Positions 1 to 11,489 of a stretch of 64,000 bases of DNA are shown piece after piece. Location of the stretch: positions 15,559,050 through 15,623,049 of the forward strand of contig NW_024737042.1 in assembly GCF_018991925.1 (NCBI RefSeq). Reading direction: 5' to 3'. This stretch comes from Homarus americanus. Taxonomy: Eukaryota; Arthropoda; Malacostraca; Decapoda; Nephropidae. The notes beneath the pieces are model-generated. The model was given only the letters and a program-made list of their open reading frames with translations. It ran no database searches and was not told the origin of the DNA. Position numbers and translations under genes: made by a program. Every line of letters begins with the position of its first letter. The stretch's first letter is position 1.

Positions 1-189
1 CTAACCTAGGATTTAGGATGACGTTGCACAATGGTTATTTTTAGTAGACAATGACTAGATTGATTTTACAATTACAAGTTTATTAACATCTTATACTGTA
101 TTACGTTAAACAGACTCATGATTGTGACTTGTTAAAGTGAATTTATATCTTCTAAGTTTTAATCTAAGGTGGATCACTGTGGCGGACTA
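1..189. other. AT-rich sequence, nothing recognised
   Basis: No coding or repeat signal is visible here. It may include the 3' untranslated part of the minus-strand LINE that starts just to the right. Confidence 0.4.
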
Positions 190-1760
190 TAGGTAGGTTG
201 TTGGTGCGGGCAGACTCAGGCCCACCAGGCGTGGGAATCTCCCACTCCGTTGATGTCTTCCCCGCGTAGGTGGTCTGGAGCTGTGAGGTCGTCAGGAGCT
301 TGTCCCAAACCTTCTTCCCTAGGCGATGGAACCTGAAGTTGAGGAGCCTCTGTTTTATTTCTTAGGTGGATGGTTTCCACTGTCTCCTGGAGGGTGGCAG
401 CAGCCACTGGCTGACCTCAAACACTTGTTTTGGAAGCTCTGTAGTTGTTGTAGTCTGGTCTTCCCGAGAGTGTGACGAGTGGTATAGATAGGTACTCCAA
501 CACAGGCCTCACCAGCGCCTTATGCAGGTGAACAGCATGTCTTCTCAGGCATCAATTTAAAACGTTTGAATTTAGCTGCGACGACACCGGCTTCTATTTA
601 GTCTGTCCTTCGTGGGGAATGATGCCCGTCCGAGAAATGATGAGGCCGAGCAACCTGCCTTGTTTAGAGTACTCAATATCTTCGTCGTCTCTCATCATCA
701 ATGGGGCCGGCTTGAATTTGGCTATGGGTATGACCTCGAATTTCGTTTTGTTTGTTTTATTTTTCCATTTTATTTTCTGTACTCCGGGAATCTCCTCTAT
801 TGCTGCCCGAACAGTGAGTCGCGCCATCCTTGCCGTGGACCTTCCTGGGCAGGTGACGATCTGTGTTACATCGTCGCGCCCCATGGCAATACTCGCTGCC
901 GACGATTGAAATTGCTTGAGTCAGCCGTGTAGAGAAACGTGTAAAGGGTTGGTGAAGACAAAGAGCCCTGAGCACGCCGCTCGATAGTGAAATTCTTCTC
1001 CCAAAATGATCTCTTGCATCTTGATTTTTGGCTCTGATCCATAAGAAGTTGTATGATCTTATACTGCAACCCTGAAGTGCCAAACATTCTCAATCGCCTT
1101 GCTGACGTCCCTCAGTACTATGTTGCACTGCAGGCGGCCAATCATGGCATTGGCGATCTGCTCATGGAAGGCCTGAGCTATGGCGGTGGGTGTGCCTCGT
1201 ACTGGCGGAAGCCGAACTGGCGCGGGGATTATGCGTCTTCGCCCTCTAGATACATCCGCAATCGCTTGTTGACTATTTTTTCGAAGATTTTGGCAGGTAC
1301 TAGCAGCGATATTGGTCGAAAGTTTTCGACTTTGTTTGGAGAGCTACTCTGCTTTTGGTATGAGAGCGAATAACGGCGATTTTGAACATCTTTAGGGAAG
1401 TAGCCAGAGGCAGAGGCAGGCGTTGCATATATGAGCAAACCTCTCTATCATGTTGTCGGGGGAGTTGAGCCAGGATGATCTTGTTAATGTGACTTTCCCA
1501 GGTGATTTGTTTTTTAAACCCTTTTATGATGGCTGACATCTGCAGGAACTACGCTCCGTCAGAGTAGCTTCCGTCCACCAGTCTAGTGAAGTCAGTCCGT
1601 GCGAAACGACTGGAGCAGGTTCTGATGGTTCAAGCGACCTCAAATGTCCTCCTCAAACTCCCTGTCGAAGCCCTCGTTCTCCTGTTCACTAATGGTAAAG
1701 ATCTTTCGTAAATATCGCCGATGTAGTGTTCTTGGTTTCTTCCTCGAATATTTTACGTTG
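190..1760 (-). mobile_element. Decayed non-LTR retrotransposon (LINE), RT domain, minus strand
   Basis: Read on the minus strand, fragments in different frames follow the order of a LINE reverse transcriptase. A pre-RT stretch lies at about 1740-1440. The fingers motif FRPISLLVPAKIFEKIVNKR lies near 1260-1330. A palm segment with LRDVSKAIENVWH-like sequence lies near 1050-1200. The catalytic box region reads GRDDVTQIV near 860-890, so the usual aromatic-Ala-Asp-Asp is degraded. A post-catalytic segment (TARMARLTVRAAIEEI) lies at 594-860, and a C-terminal LHKALVRPVLEY-like segment near 450-530. The order is continuous but broken by stops and frameshifts, so this is a dead copy. It looks like the Jockey/CR1-group RTs; I cannot assign the clade. 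No endonuclease or RNase H part is recognisable. Confidence 0.7.
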
Positions 1761-2205
1761 TTTTTAGTTCAGGCAGGTAAGGAGGACCGTGCTGAAATTG
1801 GAACCCATCGAATCACTTGATCCCCTTTCGAAGGCAGCAGAATCGCAGTAATTGTTGTGCCTCCCACACCAAGGCAGCCCTTTTTCATTTCATGCTTAGA
1901 ATCTTTGCTCTCGTGCTGATGTCCGTCTCTGGCAGCTCTCAGTAACGATCTCTCAGCTCTTGCGTCCACCACGGATACTAGCTAGCTATTCTCACGTGAG
2001 CGTACTGGACACTGAGCTGCCTCAGCTGGTGACTAGTGTGATGATGGGGGAATGGTACTGTAACTGGTGGTCAGGATGTTGTTGTCCATCTCCGTCTTCA
2101 CATCAGTGTACCATTGTTCGACCGCGTCGCCGTGTCGTGGGGCTAACTTCTTCCAGGGTTCTCCTTGCTTGAGACTAGAAGACTCATGAAGAGTCCCAGT
2201 CTGCC
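1761..2205. other. Unassigned sequence between two LINE remnants
   Basis: Short open frames exist on both strands (for example minus 1769-1972) but show no motif I recognise. It may hold the 5' part of the minus-strand LINE. Confidence 0.3.
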
Positions 2206-3180
2206 GTTTGAATTTGACCTGATGTGCTTAAGGGAATCATAATGGGATTGGATAGAAGCGTCGACAACTGGCAGGTGATCCTGTAACTAGTGGGGTTCCA
2301 CAGGGGTCGGTACTGGGCCCTCTTGTTCATAATCACATGATCTAGATACGGGATTCAACAGTGACATAAGCAAGTTTGCGGATGAGCACCAAAATAGGGC
2401 GGCAGATTAATTCAGGGGCAGGATGCAAATGCACTTCAGGAGTGGTCAGAAAAATGGCAAATGATATTCAACACCAGCAAGAGCAGCGTCTTTTATTGGA
2501 AGAACAAATACCGTCAATGTATACAGCCTTAAGAACATCAACCTAGAGAAGTCGACTTGCGAAAGAGACTAAGGGGTATATAATCCCAGACCTGCGGCCT
2601 AGAAAATAGTACGTTAATGTAAATAAGACAAACAGAGTGTGGGTTTTTACATCTCGAAGTGCAAGTACTAAGAGTGTGGAGGTCATATTGCAACTATATC
2701 TTGCGCTAGTCAGGCCGCACCTCGATTATGCTGTTCACTTCTGGTGCCCTATTGTAGAATGGATATCAATTCGCAGGTCGGTGCAGCGAAGAATGACGAA
2801 AATGATTCCGGTGACTTAGAAACCTTCCATACCAAGATAGAGTTAAAGAAACTAAACTTGCATTCCCTAGTGAGACGAAAGTGCGGGGAGATACGATAGA
2901 AGTATTTAAGTGGGTGAAAGGGAATCAATAAAGGAGACATAGATAAAGTTCTTATAATATCCGAGCAGGATAGGAGCTCGTAACGGATTTAAGTTGGATG
3001 AGTTTGCAGGTTTAGGAGGGAGATAGGAAAGAAACTGGTTTTCAAATAGTGTGGTAGACGAGTGGATCAAAGCTGCGCAACTTTGTAGTAAATGCTGGGA
3101 CGCTGGGAAGTTTTTGAAAAGGAGGCTAGATAGATTCATGGACGATCAGAGTGGTTGCTGACAGATGATGGCGACTCACT
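2206..3180 (+). mobile_element. CR1-like LINE remnant (RT palm to C-terminus)
   Basis: A broken reading frame shows the end of an RT. It starts with a GVPQGSVLGPL-like stretch near 2290-2320 (read as SGVPQGSVLGP across a shift). A WSEKWQMIFNTSKSSVF segment follows near 2437-2490, then EVILQLYLALVRPHLDYAV near 2680-2730. The C-terminal part (KLNLHSLVRRK, INKGDIDKVLIISEQDR) lies near 2850-2975. The same protein region is intact at 21024-21608, which confirms the family and strand. Stops and shifts mean it is dead. The assembly gap removes its 3' end. Confidence 0.75.
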
Positions 3181-3188
3181 CCCACACA

Positions 3189-3288
3189 NNNNNNNNNNNN
3201 NNNNNNNNNNNNNNNNNNNNNNNNNNNNNNNNNNNNNNNNNNNNNNNNNNNNNNNNNNNNNNNNNNNNNNNNNNNNNNNNNNNNNNNN
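3189..3288. other. Assembly gap (100 N)
   Basis: Exactly 100 undetermined bases, the usual placeholder for a gap of unknown size. CCA/TCC repeat flanks it on the right, so the array probably stopped the assembly. Confidence 0.99.
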
Positions 3289-3341
3289 CCTTCCCTCACC
3301 ACCACCACCACCTACCTCCTTCGCCACCACCACGTCCCAAC
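3289..3341 (+). repeat. Right edge of a CCA/TCC minisatellite array
   Basis: Pyrimidine- and CCA-rich sequence emerging from the gap. Its last part (TACCTCCTTCGCCACCACC, then CACGTCCCAAC) recurs almost exactly at the right edge of the array at 6120-6480. Confidence 0.75.
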
Positions 3342-3369
3342 GACCAACATCAGTCAATGGTATGGTAGC

Positions 3370-5165
3370 TTAAAAGAACTCTGTGGACTAAACAATATAT
3401 TTCCCTCTCCTTCGCCAGCCCACCTCTAATGTTTGACGCAGCTGAGAGCAAACCAGCTAACCATTTTGCTTCCTTTGAACGCTCCACGGCCACGACACAA
3501 CCACTCTCACCTTACCTACTGCTTCCCCCTTCACTGACTTAAATGAGAATTTGACGTAACCAAAACGCCTGGACAACTAAAATTAAAAACGCTCTACCAC
3601 CCCAGTGACTTACCAATGAAACTATTCAAGAGTTCTCCCGGAGCTTGCTAAACCCTCTGCTCCATCATCAATGCTTCTCTCCAGTATAAGCCAGATGCCC
3701 AGCTGACTGAAGACCTCTTATGTATCACCAGTGCCCAAGTCAACCCAGCCCACCAATCAACCAAATCAGCTGAGCCTATTTACCCGTCACCCAATACCCA
3801 GCCCTAATCACCAGAAAGTTTTGTGTTTGACTGGGCTTATGCTGATATTGCAGGAGTCGTAGACCCTCAACAATTTGTAACATGAAAAACTTCTCCACCA
3901 CTCACTGTCTTGTCAGCTTTCTCGATTATACCGCCATCTCGAAAACGAAAAACGTCTGTAACTGTCGCTGTTGATTTTCACTAAGCGTTCGACCTGGTCG
4001 ACCACAATATAATCATAAACAAAGCTTCTATTGACCTCAGGCTTCGGAGAAGTCTCATACCATAACCTGAACTTCCTCAGTGACCGACGCCAAAGCGCTG
4101 CTTGTACGCTTCCGAGGCTGTCTCCCACCTTTCAGTCACTCACCTGTGGCGTCCCCCAAAACTTAAAGATGGACACTCTGCTTCCTTATGCTCATCAGCT
4201 GATGCCTAAGAGAAGCCCTGCTCGCTGAAATATGTCAAACGACTCCACCAGCCCAAGATCAGCGTCAACAATTCCACGCTCCCCAACTATACCGCCCTTG
4301 GGATTTTATTGAACAGTCTCTCCGAAACTGGGCCTGCTCCAACCATGTCTGCATCAACCCATACCAGACAATGATTTATGCACATCAACCTCTCCTCCAT
4401 TGTCACCTCCTTCCGGCCCTGCCTGGGTCCGAACACACTCTGGTTGTAGATTCACGAAGCTCCTCGGCGTCACCGCCAGACAACAAACTAAAATTGAAAC
4501 ACGTCAGTAGAAGTTGTCCAAATCCTCCGTTTCCGTCTCACCTCCTCCGCCGACTCAAGTCCCTCCAGAGTTCCCCTGCAACTCCTCAGTGTTTACACAA
4601 CATTCATACTTCCCAAGCTCACCTGCCTCCCCCACCTGGTCTTCACTCCTAAATGCCACACAACATCCAACCTAAAAAGTGCAAAAGGGGCATGCAAGAT
4701 TATTCTCTTGCCTACTCCCACCTATCAAGAAGCGCTCAACACACACAGCCTTTCGACTCTGCTGACCATCACCACGACCTCATCTGCAAATTTGGCAGAA
4801 GCTTCTGCCATCCCTGGCCTGGCCCTACTACCTGAGATCCCTGTCCAAAGGGCCTTGTTTCGACACCACAACCGCATCCGGCCATACATTACTGAACTGA
4901 GTCCTTTATAAGTGGCCAGTCCCAACCATTGTAAAATTATCAATAACATGTAATAAATCAGTGTATTCCTCCCCAGTAAACACTGCTCCTACACTGTCAC
5001 TATGTTGGAAATGAACTGTATTTTTTGAGCTGATCCCCATCTAAGTTACTATATGTCTTATTTGTGTCACTTATATCACTTGTATATTATTTGTAATCGT
5101 AACCCATTCACAAATATACTGTATATTTTCGCGTCTTTCAATAAACCGTTAATTATTATTATTAT

Positions 5166-5170
<5 letters not shown>
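3370..5170 (+). mobile_element. LINE family A, copy 1 (decayed)
   Basis: A plus-strand RT broken by stops and shifts. Visible pieces are a 5' part (ESFVFDWAYADIAGVVDP near 3815-3870), AFDLVDHNIIINKA near 3980-4030, a thumb/C-terminal part (LLSVYTTFILPKLT) near 4590-4625 and HNRIRPYITELSPL near 4870-4910. The untranslated tail ends in TCAATAAACCGTTAATTA plus (ATT)n. Comparison with copy 2 (16776-17946) shows many point and indel changes here, including loss of about 17 bases from the terminal untranslated region. This copy extends further 5' than copies 2 and 3. The clade is uncertain; the RT resembles the CR1/Jockey group. Confidence 0.8.

Positions 5171-5207
<37 letters not shown>
5171..5207. 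repeat. (AC)n microsatellite
   Basis: About 18 AC units, directly abutting the (ATT)n tail of LINE A copy 1. Confidence 0.95.
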
Positions 5208-5209
<2 letters not shown>

Positions 5210-5689
5210 AACACCAGTAGAGATCAAATATTTTTCTCATTATATTTTCCAACCAAGAGTTTTAATGAAAAGTCCGCCATTTCTGTTCTACCGTTGGATT
5301 TATATAAATTTGATTGGGGGTAAATTTTGTTTAAATATATTCTAATTCTATTCACAAATGCAATATTTTCCGATATTTTAGTTAAACACGTCGACCGCTG
5401 ACGATATGTGGTCCTTCAGGAGGTGAGGTAACGATATGTTTACCTGTTATTAGCGAGTCGTTTTTTAATTAGTTTCTTCATATAATATCATCTCGAAATT
5501 TTTTAAACGAACGTATCTAATTAAGGTAGATTCTCAGATTAACTTTCATAAAAATTAAGTTATGGTGTTAAATTTTAGTTAACTAATTAAATATTTCTAA
5601 CATGTTAAGACGGAGAAATATTTATCATAAGAGTTCATAATTTCTGATCTAATTACTTACGTGTTTAAATGTACCAGCGAGCTTGAACT
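5208..5689. other. AT-rich sequence, nothing recognised
   Basis: No open frame, RNA gene or known element is visible. Confidence 0.4.
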
Positions 5690-5935
5690 AATCTTATAAC
5701 TAATCTGCATAACTAATCTACATAACTAATCTACATAACGAATCTCCATAACGAATCTACAAAACTAATCTACATAACTAATCTACATAGCTAATCTACA
5801 TAACTTATCAACACAACTAATCTACATAACGACTCTACACAAAAATCTACATAACGAATCGACATAACTACTCTAAACTAATCTACATAACTAATCTACA
5901 TAACTAATCTACATAACTAAGCTACATAACTACAC
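5690..5935 (+). repeat. 13-bp minisatellite
   Basis: Imperfect tandem copies of ACTAATCTACATA, about 18 units, with single-base variants and short deletions. Confidence 0.9.
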
Positions 5936-6119
5936 AACCGAGATGTAAACAAACGCCTTGAGTAGTTAGAGATAATTTTTTTCTCTGTTGGTCAATTGGT
6001 CAGACTTTATAGATAATACGGCCGAGGCATTTCCAAACTCCTGCTCTGTGTCAGGTTAGAGACAGGACGAAGACAGTAGCAACTTACCCTACAATCACAG
6101 ACAAACACACGTTTAGATA

Positions 6120-6480
6120 CACTCACCGACCGACTCTCAAACATCAGCACTATCACATCCACCTCCTCTCCCCACACACCACCTCCCTCCTCCTCCCTCA
6201 CTACCGCCACCACCTCCTTCCTTCCTCCATCACCACCACCACCACCTTCCTCCCTCCCTCACCACCCAACACCTCCCTCTTACCAGAACCACCAACAACA
6301 CCTTCCTCCCTCACCACCACCACCACTTTCCCCCTGACCAACCTCCTCCTTCACCACAGCCACCGACAACACCTCCCTCCCTCACACCACCACCTCCCTC
6401 CTCCCTCACCACCACCACCACCACCTCCTTCCCTCCACCACCACTACCTCCTTCGCCACCACCGCCACGTCCCAACCATC
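6120..6480 (+). repeat. CCA/TCC minisatellite array
   Basis: Irregular CACCACCACC and CTCCCTCC blocks on the plus strand. The right edge matches the array edge at 3309-3341. Confidence 0.9.
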
Positions 6481-9400
6481 CGCGCACGAAGCTGGAGACG
6501 AAGCGACTCAGGGCAAGAAATGAACATGCGACGGGCTGGCTCTCGGAAGACCACCTAAGACCATTCGAGTCCGTGGTGCCTATCGGACCCCGGGAAGGTA
6601 ACTCTATCAGCCCCTAACCGGAGGTGTTACAACTGTCAGCACTGGGGCCACATGTGCCCGATTTCTTATGCCCTCGACGGCTGTGGGTGTGGTTCTGCTC
6701 AAGACAACACGCAACACATGCTTGCATAGATACAGTTGTCAAGTGGGTGTCATCCAACAGAAGTGTATAACTGCAAACAAAGTTGGAGGCCTGCATGGCA
6801 CCCTGACTCTGTCCCAGTAGAGCTCCTACGCCCCTTTTCAGCGCCCAGACCTCACCCAGGCAGGTCCAAGAAACACTACTGCTGCTGGGGCACTCCCACG
6901 GCCAACCCCTGGCCCACCCTCCCCAGCAAAGCTCCAGGATCATCACCAGCAGTCATCGAAAGATCAGCATGGGGCAACACAGACGTACCGACACAACACA
7001 GGTAGCTGCCAACACACCCCGTGAACACGCACAAAGTGAAAGATCAAATGAAATTAAAAACTCAAAGCTCAAACTGATATGTTAAGGAGTTTCTGTGATA
7101 TTAATTACAGAAAGAATACCATCAAATACAAGAAGCAAGGGAAGGATTATAGTCAAATCTGAAGATATCTGATGCCAAAACATGGGAAATTTATCTACGT
7201 AGGAGGTGTGCTTAGTGATATTGGTGTATAGTTCTACTGATGCTCTCGTGGATATGGTTGGTGAAGTATGTTAAACACAGAAATGGTGGTGATGTCGAGT
7301 ACCAGTGTGTTGTTACCTGCCACTGACATACAACAATTGCTGAGCTGTACATGCCCAGAAATACCAAGTGTGCTGGGCTGGCCTTACTGCCTGCCGAAGG
7401 GACAGGCAGTGCAGTAGTACACAGTATCAGATACAGTGCTTCGCTCTTTCCAAATACAGTTCATAATGGCCAGTGTTAATACTTGGTGACAAAGATACAG
7501 AGCGGGATGAAGGTGATGAGTTAAATTATCTCATCCCTTTAGTAAACGATGTACTCCCCTGACCTTGGCTAACACAAAGTTGTGACTGAGGACATCGATA
7601 TTGTGTGTCTGCAGGAGTGTCTTCACACCTAATGGTAAGCTCCCTCACCCAGTTCGGGCCCAATTATGTGTATTATGATCCTAGTTCTACTCACATATTT
7701 GATGTATGTTAAGAAGTCACTATCGCATGTACCCTTGTATCCAAAAAGACTACTAACCTTCAGTACCATGGGATCACTATCCACCTGGCAACTCCACACT
7801 CGACGTGCTAAACGCCTTCGTGCTCCCTGTGACTGCTCTTTCTGGCAAGCACAGGATCTCCTGTGATTTCTTTTACATTACTTTTCGAGTCTTACTGGTT
7901 CTGGATGGGTGGACTCTGAATACTTTTGGTGATGTGTTGAAATTAGGTGTGACCTACCACTTCAATACCAATGGTAGGGAGACTTATCTTCACTTTCAAA
8001 GTATAAGGCGCATGTTCAAATTATAGGTAATAATGAAGCAACACAATACCCATGGCGGGGCTCCAGACAAGTGTGGCTGGTTTTTAATCTATCATCATAC
8101 ACAACTCATAGCTCTGATGTTGTCACTGATCTTATGTCTGACCACAGCCCAATCCAAGCTAGTATACATGTAGCCAATGACACCCCACTGCAAACTCAAC
8201 AGACGTAGAATTACAGTCAAGTAAGAATATGGAAAGCTGCTCGTAGACTTCATCCATGACTGGTACAAGGACCATGCTTCACAATCTCATCACTAAAGTT
8301 TTGGGCTTTTAATTTATCTTTGTGATAGGGACTTTATGGCCATTGTATTTTCTACTCAACAATGCTCACCAAAAAGGAGAAAATGTAATGGGAAACAGGC
8401 AACAACAGCAGTAAAGAGGCACAATGACTCCTGAGCTGAAAAAGCCTGTGGCCAGGGCCAGAGGCGGGTAAGGCTACAACAAACTCAGAACACTTCAAAT
8501 GTTACAATTATATCAAGCTTCCTTGCTCCTGCCTGTAAACGTAAACGAACTCAGACAAATGCATGGAGACATATGTCATCAGCCTAAACCAACACACATC
8601 CTCAGCAAAGCCTGGAAAAGAAATACCACACCAGAGGTGGGGGACAGTAGACACTGCCTCTATCCAAACCTCTGCAAAATGAATGAGCTTAATAACAGTG
8701 AGCTCATGTCGAGCTATGACATGTTACCGCTAGGGCTCGGGGACCTCTTGAGGCGAAGTCTGTAGAGAGAAGTACCCATAACTTTATGCTGCAAACAAGT
8801 AATGATGAGTGTGTGATGTTCCATATACTGAGTGGGAGTTGACGTCACCCTCGCTGTGTGTGTCTACTTTCCTGGAGAGGACGGAGTCACCTACAACATC
8901 GTTAGACTACTAAGGCGTGTGCCGGGCAATCCATTGGCTGGTATTGTACTATATGAGTCATGCCGAGGCCAACTACCCACATCATGGACCAGCAGCATTG
9001 TTGTACCAATACGAAAACCAGACAGCCTGATGCTTTTTCGTCCCATATCACTTAACCAGCGTTCTGTGTAAAACTCTTTTGAGAGGATGCCTGCAGACTT
9101 ATATGGGAAATCAGAGAACACATGCTCCCTAACATAAATGGCCACCCATGGTAAAGGTGTATAATTGCATCACCACACTCCTAACTGTGTATGGTGATGA
9201 AAGCACAAATACAATTACACATTTATTTGACCCTGTGTTGCATTTTGACATTGCCAATGGGCAACTGATATTGCAATGAATCCAGTTAAAATGGATATAG
9301 GAGGTAGGCTGTTACACTGATAAGTGGTTACCTAACCAACGGAAGGGGCTGCCGCACCTGTTTCAGGGTTACAAAGTGCTTAAGATAAGCAACTCTGGTA

Positions 9401-11380
9401 CCCTCAAGGTGAGTACTTAGCCCCAATTTTGTTCAATGCTCCTTATGAATGCATTATTAAATTTATTACCAGACAACCCCAGCAATATCACAATCAGCTA
9501 TGCTGATGATATTTTATACATACTAAACTCATCGTGAAATGCAAAACCACCTCTGAAATCCATGTATACGCAGCCTGTGAGAACTCGCCTTATTATTCCA
9601 CTGAGAAAACTAAGATGTTCAACAAACAAGCTGGGAATTGCAAACGCGGCCCCCGCCAAGTTCAAGATAGGTAAATAAATATCTGGCTGACTATGTTTCT
9701 TCTTTTTTAAATATATCTTGGTGTTTGCCCTTGTACCTCCTACCTTTTGCCATACAACAGCTAACCTGCCACGTACTGACAGATCGAGACCTCTAGAAGT
9801 GTAGCGGGTACAGCTCCGCACTATGGTGCTGGGCTATTAGAATTGTTAAAACAATGTACCTAGGTTATATAAGATCTCTGATACTACTACGCACCCAGCT
9901 CCTGGTCATTCGTGACGAGAAAGGCGTTGACAAACTCGAGAAAATGCAAAATAAAGCCTCAGAATTATCTCTGATGTCCTACACCAAAGTACTGGCTATG
10001 AGTGAAAGAAATCAGTATACCCAGTGTTAAAGATACAATACCAGCGCAAACCTCATGATAGCTTCTGCGTGGTGATCCTGATAACATTGTTTCTTTAAAT
10101 GCTAGAATGTATGAACGATTTGACTGGCGAGTCTAAATGATCCAAACTACAGCTACACATAAGAAGATGTTTGACTAGACCACCCGTACAAAGTTGAGAC
10201 ACAACAGCGCTTCGCCACCCTGGCGACAGTTCCCTTTCGATATCACACCGACGTATCCGCCTAAAAAATTAATTATGCTGTGCCATTTATCTCCACCACA
10301 CTGCCAAACTGAGAGCTCTTGAACACATACACATTCTACAGACTGATGATAATATCACACAGACCATCTACACTGATGGATCTCTAAACACCGCCTGTGG
10401 AGTGGGCTGGCGTTATTGTTAGGACTCAACCTGACGGTAATATAATTGGAGAAAGGACTTAGAATTAACAACTGGGCATCCACCTACAAACTGAATTAGT
10501 TGCCATACTCACAGCTATTAAATCGGCTGTTCCACTGTTACTGATGCCAGTCTCATCATCACTGACTTCTATTCACTGCTACTTGCCCTTGCGCACTGCT
10601 TGTCACGCTCTTGTCTCGGAAGCAGACACAAATTTGCGTGCCTTGCTGGACCGGGGTGTCAAGGTCAAACTGTGAACTTCCTCACATAGTACCAAACATG
10701 ACAGAGTTGATGTCCTCGCCACCAAGTGTCGTTCAAAGACAATTGCTGAATACAATGTCTGTCAAAAAGAACCCTTAAAACTGTAACAGGAAAGAACTTC
10801 TTGATGAATTTGATGCAAGTAGACTAGTGCAAACAGCACCAGTTTCTCTGATTCATAGGTTACCAAGTGATGAGATGTATCAAATGAAACATGTATATGG
10901 AGCAAGTAACAAGATCACTAGATTGCCAAGATGTTGTAACCAAGCAGATTGTTACAGGATATAAGTACCTTTGGCAGGTCGTTCCTCAACCAGATGTAAA
11001 CAAAACTAATGTAAAGTGTGTGGCCAGACATACACACACTTGGAAATCACTCACGTCCTCGACTGTGTGAAGATAGAACCTTTAGGGACAGGTCCAAGCA
11101 CACTGCGTGTGAAATGGCACAACACTCCTCATCTCTACGGGCAAAATAGCCGACATAATAAGATTGTATCCACTTTTTGCACTTAAAATTAAGTATCAGT
11201 TCTCATGTATAGAACCAAATAATAATGTGTTTGAATACTTTCACGCAAAGGTTGGACAACAAAGTGTGTGGCTGTGACATACCGCCTCACACCCTGTACT
11301 CACGCATTTGTGAATGTTACCCTTATGTATAGAACTAACAAAGAATTTATTTGAAATACTGTGTAACATTCAATGCCATA
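6481..11380 (+). mobile_element. Near full-length decayed LINE with RNase H (I-superfamily-like)
   Basis: Domains appear in order across many stops and shifts. A gag-like zinc knuckle (CYNCQHWGHMC) lies at about 6630-6662. Endonuclease pieces include LLTFSTMGSLSTWQLHT near 7745-7800, and the terminal SDHSP motif is at 8137-8151. RT fingers read TSWTSSIVVPI with FRPISL (about 8980-9055). An intact YADD box lies at 9499-9510 (SYADDILY), followed by STEKTKMFNKQ near 9600. RNase H begins with TIYTDGSLNTACG at about 10365-10400. A C-terminal CX2C...HX3C finger (CKVCGQTYTH) lies near 11009-11068. Endonuclease, RT, RNase H and a CCHC end together are typical of RNase-H-bearing LINEs (I group and relatives). 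CCA/TCC arrays flank it on both sides. Confidence 0.8.
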
Positions 11381-11489
11381 ATATCTTTACGGGGATAGTT
11401 ATACTGACCCTTTGTGAACTCTACTTGTAATACTTGCGCTACTACCACAGAATGAATGTGGGGTGCACACAGTGAAGCTGCTGTAAGCA

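Noticed and set aside
4371..4949. Several overlapping open frames of 60-93 codons
   Set aside because: They are fragments or shadows of the frameshifted LINE A copy 1.
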